From NCBI GenBank assembly GCA_963575645.1, contig OY754471.1, positions 36,278,401 through 36,342,400 on the forward strand: a stretch of DNA of 64,000 nucleotides, written 5' to 3'. The translations under genes and the position numbers were made by a program. The notes beneath the pieces were generated by a model that was not told the DNA's origin, did not search any database, and saw nothing but the letters and a program-made list of their open reading frames with translations. Below are positions 44,781 through 56,040 of the stretch, in pieces. The stretch's first letter is position 1. The number at the start of each line of letters is the position of its first letter. The DNA comes from Xanthostigma xanthostigma. Lineage: Eukaryota > Arthropoda > Insecta > Raphidioptera > Raphidiidae.

Positions 44781-46083
44781 GTTTCAACCGTCAATAGAAG
44801 AAAAATTCAAAACCTATTATGTGAAGATTTTCATTCTAAGCCGGCATTTCTTTTTCATACAATATCCAGTTTACGAATATATGATTTACTTTCAACTGGT
44901 TTAAAATATGGAAAACTAGTGTTAACATTTTCACTATAAGAAGGAATTAGGCATCCCTCTTTTTTGTGTAAATCCCTTTAACAGTTGTATAACCAGTTTA
45001 CAAAGATACGATCTACTTTCATTCGGTTTATGCATATTCAACTTGACAGCTATACTTACTACATTCACTGGGCCCCAGGGACGTCATTCACAATAAAACG
45101 ATCTTCCGTTGCAGCCTATACATATTTGTAGGAACCATCGATATAACAGTGTGTCCCCGGATTATAGAAACGACTCTAGTAAAAGATACAATAAGTTCGA
45201 TTTTAATTTTCATTTTTTTTGAGTTCAGCCCTGTTTGGTTAATTACACTAATTTCTAACATAATTTCGCTTTTGAGAAATCAAGTAGGTCTTGGAAAGTT
45301 TCAAAAATTCTATTTTTTTTTTCTGGAGTTGCAAATGTGACAAAAAGTTGTTGAGAAAAGTTGTTTAGAATCAACATCGTGACCTATATACCAAATTTCA
45401 GAATTCTCGGTCGACTATGATTTTTTATTTATTTTTTACAAGAAAAAATATCTTTTCTAAGTTCCGTCTTCCGGACAGACACTCAAAGACAGTAGCGTCT
45501 ACAAAGATATATTAAATTTCTAGAAAATTACAAATTACAAAATTAAATGGTTAGTTTGGAATTTGGCGCCTTAAAAATAATTTAAATGTCTCCAATAGGT
45601 TATTGGTATGTTGAAAATTAAAAAGGATAGAAAATCACAAAATTCTTAAAAATTTAAGTTATACCAGGTGTTTTTTTTTAAACTTTGGACGCTTTTCTTT
45701 AAAAAATAACGGGTTGAATAAAAAAAATCCAAACTAAAGTTGTTGGATTTTGACGGGGAAACCGTTTGGATACAATACCCACCTCCACTACCCCACCCCT
45801 TAGCAGGGGGAGGGGGTGATTTTTGTTTATTTAAATGGGAACCCCCATTTTTTATCATCGAATTGTTTTTTTCTCTGAATTTTGTTTTAATTTGGCTAGT
45901 AGTTACCTTAGGCAATAAATAATAAAAATATTGCACATTTTGTCCACTTTCCCATTATTTAAGAATTTATTTAAATAAAAATAACAGACGATAAGAATGG
46001 AAAATAATATTAGTATTAATATGCAATAACTATAATATTATAAGATAATGATAATAGCAGATACCTACCTACTTAAAAAATTA
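44781..46083. other. Intergenic; G/C-rich hairpin at 45780-45815
   Basis: 'ccaccccttagcaggggg' followed by 'agggggtg' forms a strong hairpin within a patch (45660-45860) that has open frames on both strands because of the inverted structure. This resembles a moderately common arthropod repeat but I cannot delimit it. Remaining sequence is AT-rich with no gene. Confidence 0.35.
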
Positions 46084-46336
46084 TTTTTTGCACACTCCCC
46101 TATAAAATAGCAGTTTTCCGTGTTTTTATAACGTTAGTAAAATTTCTAGTGCGTAAAGTAAAACAAAACGTTATCGTACTACCATTTCCATAGTAAAAGT
46201 ATGAAAATTCAACGCAGCCTACTGCCAAATTACTGCAAATTAGAAGTGAACTTGCTGAAAGTTGAACTGTCAAAAATTTTAAAAATTACGTGAAAATCAG
46301 CTATTTTGTATAGGAGATACGTGCAAAAAGTGCTGA
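46084..46336. mobile_element. TIR element family G, copy 2
   Basis: Left TTTTTTGCACACTCCCC..ATAAAATAGC and inverted right CTTTTTGCACGTATCTCC match the ends of 14609-14901. The right end together with its flank (gctgaatgtatctcgtt) is also shared with the flank of copy 1, so the homology extends slightly past the terminus. About 253 bp, non-coding. Confidence 0.55.
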
Positions 46337-47159
46337 ATGTATCTCGTTCGTGATGATACTAGGGTTTCTATGACTCACTTTAACCACAAGTTCACATTCG
46401 CTATTATTACAGTATATATTATTGTGTTTTGTATAAAAAAAGTAGTATTTGAGTATCTATTCCTTGATAATTCCTATTATTTTTATATCCACATTAATTG
46501 GGTCTAATTCTATTATAATAAAATCATCTTCTTACACAACACGTAGTCAACAGAAATGGTTTTATATTCTGAAAAGAATGAATATAATAGGCAATAAAAT
46601 TCACTAAAAGGGAATTACGTTTTTTTTTAATTAAGTAGGTACAACTTAAGAACTTGTAAAAAAATATTCTGAACACTTACTTAAAAATGATAATAATATG
46701 AGAATATAACGCACGGTTATTACATTTAAGTACAAAACTAAGCCCGATAATCTCATTACCACCTGTAGCTTAGGGTAGCGGCCGTGGACAAGGTGGCGGA
46801 GAGCACTAGCAGCCCACCAAAGCACCGACTTGCTAGAATTATATATCTACATAACGAGCCGGTATAATGATACAGCAATTAGGCGCAGGAATACAAATTC
46901 TATGTGAAAAGGCGAGCACGTAGGACGTAGGTATAATAAAAAAAAAGTTACAACGGGCAGTCGCTTGCCTTTTATGGAATACTTTGTATGCCAACTGAGC
47001 TGTTTAATATTTCAAAAGCGACATTATTACTGGCTTTCGCAAGTCAGAGAATTTGAGTTGACTGAAATTGTGATCATATAATTATCATACCTGTAGACAT
47101 AAACAATAACAGTTTTGACAAACGTTAGCTGGATTAACGTACCCCATGGCGAATGTATA

Positions 47160-47877
47160 TGTTACGGTCTATATACCCGAATTCGGTCAATGACCGAAAT
47201 AAATGCGCAAAACTAGTTTTGACCAACGAATATTGCCCAAACCCGAAATCTCACATTTATACGGGTATTGACTGTTATAAAATGAGCAAAACTAGTTTTG
47301 CGCATTTTCAATTGGACAAAACTAGTTCTGCTTGTTTCATTGAATCAATGTCCGAACCCGAATAATATTCTTGTTTACCTATTGAATTGTTCTTCTGAAT
47401 GTTATAATTAATATAATGGTGGGATATTCAGTGTAATAATTAAGTAAAAATGCAAGGTGAATTCGAGTCTCAACTAGTTCGGCTATTGGAGGCTTCTGAA
47501 ACATAATTTTATGACAAAACATAATTACCTTACTAAAGTGAGGTTAAGAAAGAAAATTTGTTGAAACCTGAATTAAAACCTCTGTCTGCTAAACAATACA
47601 GAAGAATAAATCGCTCTAATATAATAAGTATCGTTGATGTGGAAAAGTTAATTAAAAAACGCAAAGAAGATTCCGATGCCATACTAGTATTGTCCGTTCT
47701 GAAATGGATAGAACTAGTTTTGTCCAATTGAAAAAGCGCAAAACTAGTTTTGCCCATTTTATAACACTCAATACCCGTTTGAATGTAAGATTTTGGGTTT
47801 CGGCAATATTCGTTGGTCAAAACTTGTTTTGCGCATTTATTTCGGTCATTGACTAAATTCGGATATAGACCATAACA
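47160..47877 (+). mobile_element. Ginger-like TIR element, internally deleted
   Basis: Inverted arms of about 190 bp begin TGTTACGGTCTATATACCCG and end GGATATAGACCATAACA. Sub-terminal CAAAACTAGTTTTG palindromes recur several times per arm. TGTTA...TAACA ends fit the TGTNR rule of Ginger-type elements; the adjacent tetramers (TATA and TAAT) do not match fully. The spacer holds the start of a broken integrase-like gene (47450-47690). The minus-strand frame at 47533-48030 and the plus-strand frame at 47153-47365 read the two arms and are not genes. Confidence 0.6.
47450..47690 (+). pseudogene. N-terminal remnant of KRBA2/Ginger-type integrase
   Basis: From an ATG at 47450 the frame gives MQGEFESQLVRLLEASE, a stop, FYDKT, more stops, then KPELKPLSAKQYRRIN followed by RSNIISIVDVEKLIKK. 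The 'KPLS.KQYRRI.R.(D/N)I......KLI' pattern is familiar as the start of arthropod KRBA2-like proteins, which derive from Ginger-type transposon integrases. At least three stops break it and the zinc-binding and DDE parts are missing. Recognition is from memory of the family; moderate confidence. Confidence 0.5.
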
Positions 47878-49118
47878 TAATATATACGTAAGTGATTCTA
47901 AAGTACATGGTTGCGAGGATTTTGCGGGAATATTCGTTTGTGGAATGAACAACAAAGAAAGGCGCAGTTCGGGTTCGCGCCGTAAATGTTTTATGAAAAC
48001 GTCGAGTATTACTTCCGTGGAATTGTTCAAAGAATTTAACGTACCTACCGCAAATCGAACAAATCTATGCTAGAACAATTCTATTCTTCTATCACCATCA
48101 CTCTGAGATCCAAACTTCTTTCTGTAATCCATATTCTACAAGGTGGAAAAACCATCATCCTGTACAAATTCTAAAACTTCGGCCAGAAGCATAGTGTTCC
48201 TAAATCATACAACCATTTACCTCACGAATGAAAGTAATTACCAATAAAAAAAATTCAAAGCTAAAGTAACAAACTAGTTGCTGATCAATCCAGATGCCAA
48301 AGTAGTATTTCAGATCCTAGCTAAGGTATGACAGTGTACGGACCTCACACACTCGCACTAGCTAGTGCAAGGAACGAGGATACTGGATCGAGTGATATAA
48401 GAGATTGGGAGATAGCACAATAAGCCCAAGCGGCTGCGGTGTTCCCGGTGACAAGTCGACTTCCGTTAATTAAAAAAAAATCTTTATTATGATTATTTCG
48501 CGACTTTTACACAAAAATACACGGTAGAATGTCAATTCGCACATACTTTGTACTGCCGAGTCCAGAACAATACATACGGAGCATAAAAAATATCATTTAT
48601 TTTACAGGTAACAGTGGGCCCCGACATTTACAACGTACACACATACTTGCACAACTACAAGTGAGGATAATATAATTACACCGTAGTGTAAAGGCAACGG
48701 GATGATGGCAGAATGGCGATGGAACTCTAATACCTGTTCCTGAGGGACACTTTCTTCTCTCATTCTACTCAACTCTAATGGAATCATGAAATGAATTCGT
48801 AATTTTTATGCTTATAAATGCAGCAAAAAAGGACACCGTGCAATTAAACTCATATTGCATATTGTACATAATTACATTCTGCAACGGTCATTAAAAATTA
48901 TAAGACGGTAAAGATAAAAAATTACTTTTAATTTTTAATGTTTGTAAATTGAATTAATCTGTACACCCGATTTTGTTTTTGATTTGAAGTTGGTGTATTA
49001 ACCTAAACTTAGTGGATTTGTGAAGTATCGCAATCCATTATACTGATATGCTAGAAAGCGATAATGAAACCGTTCAAATAAGGCTGAAAAGTTACGAGAT
49101 ATTCTAGGAAACCTAATC
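47878..49118. other. Intergenic stretch, no gene identified
   Basis: No element boundary recognised. A GC-richer patch at 48330-48470 and a minus-strand frame at 48602-48787 show no family likeness. Confidence 0.35.
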
Positions 49119-49956
49119 TATATATTGTATATAATCGTTTGTCCTGACTGATTCATCAACGCCCAGGTCAAAACGCTTGAGCTATAAACTTGAAATTTGG
49201 ACAGTAGGTTCCTTTTATGACGTAAGCAATTCTGTTAAGAAATTTTTGAAATTGTCGTCCTAAGGGGTGAAAAGAGGGTGTAAAGATTTCTGACAAAATG
49301 GCCATATTTCAAAAATCGTTCAAATGAAAGACATTGAATTCGACACACGCAAAATAAACAAACCCTTGTTTCAGCGGTTTTTTTTTTTAATTCAACCCCT
49401 AATGAGATCAACTTCATAAACAAATGTCTCAGAGCAATCCTCAAGGTGAAATGGTACGAACACGTCTCGAACAACGAACTTTGGAAATGTGCATGTCTTG
49501 AATAAATCTGTATAACTATAAAATGAATAGGATACTGAATTGGATAGGAACACACGCTGCGAAAGACAGATGACGACATAGCGAAGAGAGCCTTCGATTG
49601 GAAACCACAGGGATACCGAAAAAGAGGAAGACCAAAAATATCCATGGAGAAGAACTGTTCGTGAAGAAGTTATGGAACAAGGAACTACCTGGCTTCAAGT
49701 CAAAAATATGACAAAAGATAGGACTAGATTCAAAATTTTCGAAGAGGCCTTATGCTCCACTTAGGAGATAAAGGAACTTATTGTTAAATGTTATTATTAT
49801 TAATGAGGTCAAAAGGGGGTGTAAATATTATATTACCCAACAAAATTTTTAGGGCGCGAAATCGGAATCTTGCATTAGCGCCAGGCCGCAAAAGAAATAA
49901 ATTTTGTAGAATTATATCTATCGTACCCGGGTGAAACCGGGACAGGCCGCTACTGA
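49119..49956 (+). mobile_element. Helitron-like remnant split by LINE sequence
   Basis: The left part (49119-49290: tctatatattgtatataatc, gattcatcaacgcccagg, aaacttgaaatttgg) resembles the start of the repeat at 52770. The right part (49850-49956: gccgcaaaagaaataaatt, cccgggtgaaaccgggacag, ccgcta) resembles the terminus seen inverted at 60255. Between them lies a LINE C-terminal fragment. Whether the two parts are one insertion is not certain. Confidence 0.4.
49528..49764 (+). pseudogene. RTE-like LINE, C-terminal pol remnant
   Basis: Three successive frames give RILNWIGTHAAKDR, AKRAFDWKPQGYRKRGRPK and RTVREEVMEQGTTWLQV with MTKDRTRFKIFEEALCST then a TAG stop (49762-49764). Together they match the C-terminal tail after the reverse transcriptase in RTE-type LINEs (W.GH...A..W.PQGKRKRGRPK..WRR...E....W.....A.DR..W....EALC). 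Two frameshifts and a stop break it; the RT domain itself is absent. 'ttattattatta' just after the stop fits an RTE 3' tail. Confidence 0.8.
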
Positions 49957-50293
49957 CTTTATAAAATAAGAACGATGGTGAGTAGCGTCCGATAAAAACA
50001 TGCAAAAATACGAACTGTAATAATTAAATTTCTGTTTGTGGTAAATCTGCATTAAATAATTTTAATTAATATTATCACTCTCAAAATCTCTAATAATAGT
50101 CTTTAAGCACTCTTTAATCTATTTCAAAGAGAATAGTTTAATTTTGCATATTCCACGAGTTTTAATTTTTAGTAGCTTAATTTGCATTAGGAAGGTACAT
50201 ATGAAAATCTTACACACTGAAGATTTTAATAACTTCATTCTTTGTGTTTTTTATTTCTTTTCTTTTAAAACAATCATCTTGATTCGGTTATAG

Positions 50294-50595
50294 CAGGGGT
50301 CGACAACCTGCGGCTCTCCAGTTCCATACGCAAAAAATAATTATTTTATTATATAAACCCTTAAAAATCGTCCAATCGATCCATGATTGAGTACCATGTC
50401 TATCTCTTAGCCATTTCCACTCGCGTCTCACCCGCACCGCCCCCGTCGCGACGTGTCGTCCTCGGATATATATATTATACCTATAAAAGCAAATACTATA
50501 ATACTGAAACGAAAATGTTTAGTGGCTCTTTAAAAACTGGGAAATTTTTAATTGTAACCTTTGGCTCTTCTGTCTCAAAAGGTTGCCGACCCCTG
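50294..50595. mobile_element. hAT-like MITE
   Basis: Ends CAGGGGTCGACAACCTGCGG and GGTTGCCGACCCCTG are inverted; the flanking octamers GGTTATAG and GCTTATAC match at 6 of 8 positions. CAGGGGTC/GACCCCTG ends are a familiar hAT type. 'tggctctt' and 'gcggctctcc' recur near the ends. The open frame 50383-50829 crosses its right boundary and is not a gene. Confidence 0.78.
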
Positions 50596-50782
50596 GCTTA
50601 TACAGATTTGAGGTTGAAGTTTCCCCTAGTGCTCACCATAAACACTCGCCTCCTTGCACATAGCCCATACTCACATTTTCAACTGCATCTACTCGCCTTC
50701 AAAGAGAAAGACAAGAAGGAGAGATTGTACATTACAGACGCTCGACAACTGATGTCATTTGCGTCTAATATTTGCCTCATTT

Positions 50783-50952
50783 ATATACTAATATATAAAG
50801 CTGAAGAGTTTGTTTGTTTGGTTGGTTGAACGCGCTAATCTCAGGAACTACTGGTTCGAATTGAAAAAGTGTTTTTTTTTGTTAGATAGTCTATTTATCG
50901 ATGAAGGCTATAGGCTATATAAAATCACGCTACGACCAATAGGAATTGTGAT
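50783..50952 (+). mobile_element. Helitron-like element, 5' fragment
   Basis: 'tactaatatataaagctgaa', 'gaacgcgctaatctcaggaa', 'aaggctataggctatata' and 'cgaccaatagga' match the 5' half of the element at 13554. The 3' half is absent. Its remaining tail was the target of the 15-bp-TSD insertion at 50968. Confidence 0.65.
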
Positions 50953-50967
50953 GAATAACTTTAAGTT

Positions 50968-51177
50968 ATTATATTATTTTTTTCATTATTTTGATATCAT
51001 AAATAATTTTGAAAGATTCTATAAAAAGCGAATTAGATTTTAAATATTAATTATTTTTATATTTTTTAGATCAATTCTGAAGAAGGTCCAAATCCGGATT
51101 GAAACGTTAATGTATTAATTTTATATTTTTTGTTAATATTATATTGTCTGAAAAATTGGTCAATAATTTTATTTATT
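50968..51177 (+). mobile_element. Hammerhead-type insertion with 15-bp TSD
   Basis: About 210 bp lie between exact direct repeats GAATAACTTTAAGTT (50953-50967 and 51178-51192). Inside is CTGAAGA (51076-51082), a G/U-containing stem GGTCC/GGATT, then GAAACGTT (51100-51107). The sequence around the motif (ttttatattttttaga, attggtc, ataattttattta) matches the right arm of the inverted repeat at 31732-32320, so they are one family. The last core base is T rather than C in GUC. Penelope-like or retrozyme-like origin is inferred. Confidence 0.7.
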
Positions 51178-51822
51178 GAATAACTTTAAGTTTTGCTATT
51201 CATTTTCCTCTCACTTATTAGATGTTTTTGTCTGATCTGTTCAATTTGTTCCAGTGCTATAATTATAATTATCATCTGTACCTTTACATATAAGTACTGT
51301 ATGTTTAAACGGGTTCAAGTCGTAGTACCTACTACCTACACTCTATTAATTGATGATTGTATAATGAACTTACTACACAATATCATAAAACAACAAACTA
51401 TCTATCTGACCATCTAGTAGTACAGTCATTACACGACATCCATTGTTGTCGTATACGTAGCAATATAATTTGTGGAGTGTCTCCTGTGTCTGTTTATCCC
51501 TGGGACCGCCTCTGCATATACAGCACTAATTTGATGTGTTATTTATTGTGTATATAAATATTATGTATTGTTCATAATGTGATTTATTACAGTTTACATC
51601 CATTGTTACGTTGTAAAACGACGACTGTTACAATTGTATGTTGACCTGTCTACAACCGGTCCATATGACACACACATGTAATATTAGCCACTATGGAAAT
51701 AATGTAAACGTTGTAAAATTAAAAACTAACAAATCTCTAGACACAACGAAAAGTTGGCTTCTGTTAGATTTTTTTTGCAAAATTATATTATTAGTCAACT
51801 AGCGTGTAATCATATATTTAAT

Positions 51823-52026
51823 GTTGGAAGATTAAAGGTAGAATCCTGGTGGCATAGGATCGATGAACTAAGCAAATACTGAAGGTTTTTTTATTGCATT
51901 TTATTGTCTCCGAAGATGGCATAAAGTTTTCCGAAACGTCAGACAATAAAATGCAATAAAAAACCTTCAGTATTTGCTTAGTTCATCGATCCTATGCCAC
52001 CAGGATTCATCCTTTAATCTTCCAAC
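51823..52026. mobile_element. 204-bp palindrome centred on hammerhead-like core
   Basis: Arms of about 87 bp (GTTGGAAGATTAAAGG... and ...CCTTTAATCTTCCAAC) are near-perfect inverted copies. They are separated only by CCGAAGATGGCATAAAG and TTTTCCGAAACGTC (51910-51940). The arms supply a 14-bp stem I (gcattttattgtct / agacaataaaatgc) directly around that core. One core base is off (U4 is C) and stem II is weak, so this copy is probably inactive. Flanks ATTTAAT and ATTTAAA match at 6 of 7 bases, a likely target duplication. Confidence 0.75.
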
Positions 52027-52263
52027 ATTTAAACAGGATCATTATTAGAGTTATTTTTCACAATCATATAAGTATTTAATAATTAACTATATGAATCATT
52101 GTCTATCTACTCAATGTGCGGTGAGTGAAGGCAACAACGCGTATCGAAAATATATCTGCGTCTCTTTCTTTGACTGATTTCTCCGATGATATGATTCGTT
52201 GATGTACTTGCATTCAATCTGAATCAAGTACCTCAGTATCTCTGTTTCAAAAAATTTGTCTTT

Positions 52264-52605
52264 TTCTATGACGTTAACAAGGGCGTACCCAGCTTTTGGC
52301 CCAAGAGGGGGCAAAGTAAACATTTCTTAAGCCGGGTCCCCCGAGCTTGTTTTGCCCTCCTGGATACGCCAGTGCTTACGGCGAAAAAAAGACAGAAGTA
52401 TATGCTTGCACCCTAATGGTTCGATAGCGATTTTATTCCTATGCTCAGTATAGAATAAAAGCATATGCGTGTAATACAAGAAATAGTTAATAACGCTGCA
52501 GCTGGTGCTACTGTACTGGAGCCAGTGGCGGCGCGTGAACATTTTAAATAGGTGTCCTGCAGGATCAACCGTCGGGCTAGGGATGAGCGGGGGGGGGGGG
52601 TAATT
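52264..52605. mobile_element. Two hAT-like terminus fragments and a 12-base poly-G
   Basis: CAAGGGCGTACCCAG (52264-) and the inverted CACTGGCGTATCCAG (about 52360-52374) bracket an element of only about 110 bp. Just downstream, CAGTGGCGGCGCGTG (about 52525) is another hAT-style terminus without a visible partner. A run of 12 G lies at 52589-52600. No 8-bp duplications confirmed. Confidence 0.4.
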
Positions 52606-52769
52606 AAGTTATGATTCACATCTATGTTTATTGTTTATGTTGTTTAAATTATTAACACTGCTGACAACAATATACACTGTAACACCAGTCACTACTGCCA
52701 TAAGCCGTGTGTCGTGTATTATGTGTATTACGCACATCCGAGTCAAATCCGTCAAAGGTGTTGGCCAAA

Positions 52770-53408
52770 TCTAAATATATAAAAAGAAACCGTGACTAAT
52801 TGACTAACTGACTGACTGATCTATCAACGCACAGCCCAAACCACTGGACGGATTGAACTGAAATTTGGCACACAGATAGTTATTATGACGTAGGCGTTCG
52901 CTAAGAAGGAATTTTTGAAAATTCAACCCATAAAGAGTGAAACGGGGGTTCAAAATTTGCATGGAAAATCAACGCACAGCTCAAATCACTGGACAAATTG
53001 GACTGAAATTAAGCACATAGATAGTTATTATATGGTGTAGGTATCCGCTAAGAACAGATTTTTGAAAATTCAACCCCTAAAAGGGCTCAAAATTTGCATG
53101 GAGAAATCATGTAAGATAGATGTATCAATTCGAAAATGCGCAGGATTACTCCTGTCAACAAATAAATAAACACGTGCTTCATGCTTTTTTAAAAACAACC
53201 CCTTCAGAGGGTGAAAAGATGTAAATAGTCTAAAAATCAACATTGGTGTCATGTTCAAGGTTTGTCAGGACGTTAATCACGTGAATTTAGTCAATTTTGG
53301 CATTTATTAGAGGTGTCTACGTCGAGAAAGAAGTAGGTAACTATGCCAAATAATGGAAATGCATCCGTGTTTCGTCTCAATCGTGTGCGAAGCAGCGGGT
53401 AACGGCTA
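52770..53408 (+). mobile_element. Helitron-like moth repeat with tandem 150-bp units
   Basis: Begins TCTAAATATATAAAAAGAAA after A and ends 'gcgaagcagcgggtaacgg' CTA. Two tandem units of about 150 bp (52818 and 52968 onward) share 'atcaacgcacagc', 'tggactgaaatt'-like words, 'gatagttattat' and 'ttttgaaaattcaacccc'. The 'tagttattatgacgtaggc' style is characteristic of moth repeats. Degenerate CTAG terminus. Confidence 0.55.
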
Positions 53409-54289
53409 TTAAGGACGTAGTCTGGTGTTCGGGTTTTGAAAAAACGAATTTATTTTTTTTACATTTTTAGTAAGTATAATGTATTGAGAAAATACTGTAA
53501 AAATTTTAGACCGAAATATTAAATATTTACAAAGCTATAGCATATAGTCGAGAGCAGCAACGGTCTTAAGGCAAGACTCTTACCTGCTCTTACCTCTCAA
53601 TTGTTATCACGTTACCTTTATACTCTTGCAGAGTAGAGCAAACAAATTAGCAGAAAACGATGCCTTTGAAGAAACGGAAGGTTTACTATACACCAGACAT
53701 AGCTGATTAGTGTAAATATTAATTTTTATTTTATTGTAAGAAATCTGAAATCAAAACTTTAAACGCGTTTTTCTCAAAACTACGTTTTTGTAAGCGGCGC
53801 GGGTGATTGAAACAATTGTATACAACCGATTGCTTTCAGTTTTGCACAGGGTATTCTACACAACAATAGCTCCGTCCGGTACTAGAATTACTTAATTATA
53901 AAAATTATTTCTATTTTTTTTAACCGATTTTCAACGAAAAAATCACGATTTTCTCGTTGTTTTCTTTCTAAAACCCGCCATTTTGTTATTTATCAATAAA
54001 AATGTTTATTTCTAGTACGGGATAGAGCCACAAGCCTACGAAACAATAACCAATTTAGTTTTTATAATTCAGTTGACTCTAAGTGACGTTATCACCCGCG
54101 CTACCCACCTATCTCCATTTAAAGTTGTCTACTTTAGGTTAAAAAAACAATTATAAAATGGCGTAAAATTAAGCAAAAAAAATTTTTTTTTCTTAGTTTA
54201 CGATGTCAGTAAAAACATATAACATTACATTATTTTGATAAAAAAAAAATTCTGAAATAACGGTTGAAAACGAGCCTGAACGTCCTTAA
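53409..54289. mobile_element. 881-bp TIR element with TTAAGGACGT ends
   Basis: The left TTAAGGACGTAGTCTGGTG and the inverted right TTAAGGACGTTCAGGCTCG are imperfect inverted copies. Deeper inside, 'gcgcgggtgattgaaac' and 'gttatcacccgcgc' are inverted partners. TTAA abuts both ends and could be the target. Non-coding. Directly adjoins the Helitron-like repeat. Confidence 0.5.
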
Positions 54290-55292
54290 TACATATTCAG
54301 TGAACACTTCTAGCACATTATGACAGTGATAGATGCTGATTTGTACTAATGTGCTGACGTTAAATGCAGCTCAAAGCCGATCTAAGTCACATGCTATAAC
54401 TTATGTGTCAAGAGTTGCACGGTGTACACCGGTGGTATCATGATGATGGAATTTGATGTGCTGCTCTGGAGCACAGAACAGCGCCTGAATGCAAGAAAGT
54501 CTGCCACACAAAAGAGATCACATGCTAGTTTTGTGGTTTGCCGGTTTTTGAAACATTAAATATTGGTTAAATATAGAAAACATAATTCCTTCTAAAATTA
54601 TCAAGTACCCAATATTTTGGTTGTTCTGCAGACTGGTGACAGATAACTTTTTTATAAAACCGTTTAATTTAACACCGTTTTTTCATCTATTTTTATACTA
54701 CATAATTTTCTTTTCGAAAAGCTTCAATTTGAATGAATTTCTTGCAAAATTAACTTATAGGTAGTTATAATTACTTGAGTGAATAAACTCATTCTGGCGG
54801 GCAAAGTGATAATAGAGCACACTCTCGCTAGATAAATTTTAAAAATAAGTCGCATAAGTCACTTGACATTGTGGCCACAAACATATACAATTGTAGCGTG
54901 AGAAATACAGAAACTGTAATTACGGTATTAACAATTCTTTATTGCGTAATTCGTCTTTGTTATTTGTAAGAAGAAAAATACGAACGTATATTGCCTATTT
55001 TTGAAAGGATTGAAATAGTTAATTAAATACAATATAGTAGAGCATAAAATTGTACATCTGCCATTTCATTAAAAGTCTAAATGTGAATTTTAAATGTCCG
55101 TAACTAATAATTCATCAGATATAATCAGATAAACTGTAGCAAGAAAGTTTGAAACAGACAACATAATGAATACAAAATTATGAATTTGGAAATGAATAAA
55201 AATGTTGATGTCACAATTTACTCGACGAAGAATTAATTTAATTTTGCTTCTGCGAGAATAATAATAAATTAATTGGGTTCTATATTATAGTC
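54290..55292. other. Intergenic stretch without recognisable features
   Basis: AT-rich; no gene, no terminal repeats. 'ttcgaaaagcttcaatttgaatg' (54713-) echoes 'tcaaaaagcttcaatttgaatgg' at 39997, suggesting a shared decayed repeat of unknown type; words are given in part. Confidence 0.35.
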
Positions 55293-55962
55293 CAGGGAAT
55301 AAAGACGAAAAATAAGTTTAACTTCGGAAAAATTATGGTCCTAAGCAATATCCCAAAAGTCCCCACCAATACATGTCACAAAAAAACGGTTTTTCGCAAA
55401 AATCTCGTTAACGGGGACTTTTATAATTTGTGGCTTAGACAATTGTCTACAAAAACATAGTATTACTTTTTTCCATAAGTCTAAAATTACAAATTACGTA
55501 CAACGTACGACATGCTGCATGATACTCGTTCTCTTACCTCGCATTCATTCAATCGCTTAGTGAACCATTCCAGCTCACGCATCCGCATGATGTATGTCGT
55601 ATGATGCATTCTACTCGTTCGTATAACCGCATCAAACGAATCGAACTGACATAAGAAACATAAACGTTACAACTTTTTAAATCATCGAAAACCGTTAGTC
55701 TTACGAAAAAAAGTAATACTATATTTTTTGTAGGCAATTTTCTAAGCTAAAAATTTGATAACCACTGTTTTTTCATAAAAGTCACCGTTAACGAGATTTC
55801 CGCGAAAACCTGTTTTTTGTTACCTTTCATCCCGCGTAACATTTTTAGCGGCACATGTATCGGTGGGGACTTTTGGTATATTGTTTAGAATCCCGAAAGG
55901 AAGGTTCATTAAAAATCCAGATTTCCCCTAATTTTTCTACTCCCAAATGTCTCTATTCCCTG
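55293..55962. mobile_element. TIR element with CAGGGAATA ends
   Basis: CAGGGAATAAAGAC and GTCTCTATTCCCTG are inverted termini. Inverted similarity continues inside (ctcgttaacgggga / ccgttaacgagatt; agtattacttttttcc / aaaaaaagtaatact). The central part (about 55500-55680) shares a segment of about 32 bp with 58542-58574 in reverse orientation. Non-coding. Confidence 0.6.
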
Positions 55963-56040
55963 TATTATTATTATACAATAAAATTTTAAAACGAAAAGAA
56001 ATCGGGTCGCACTTCCACACCCTGCTAACAATATAATGTA

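Noticed and set aside
46750..46830. tRNA-like SINE head (gtagcttagggtagcggc)
   Set aside because: No B box within the expected distance.
47533..48030. 165-codon minus-strand open frame
   Set aside because: It reads through one arm of the Ginger-like inverted repeat; the plus-strand frame at 47153-47365 reads the other arm and gives the same peptide pattern. No protein family likeness.
50383..50829. 148-codon plus-strand open frame
   Set aside because: It starts inside a hAT MITE and ends in a Helitron-like fragment, crossing two element boundaries.
53409..54289. piggyBac element, because TTAA flanks both ends
   Set aside because: Termini start GGACGT rather than the CCC(T/A) typical of piggyBac, and no transposase trace is present; superfamily left open.
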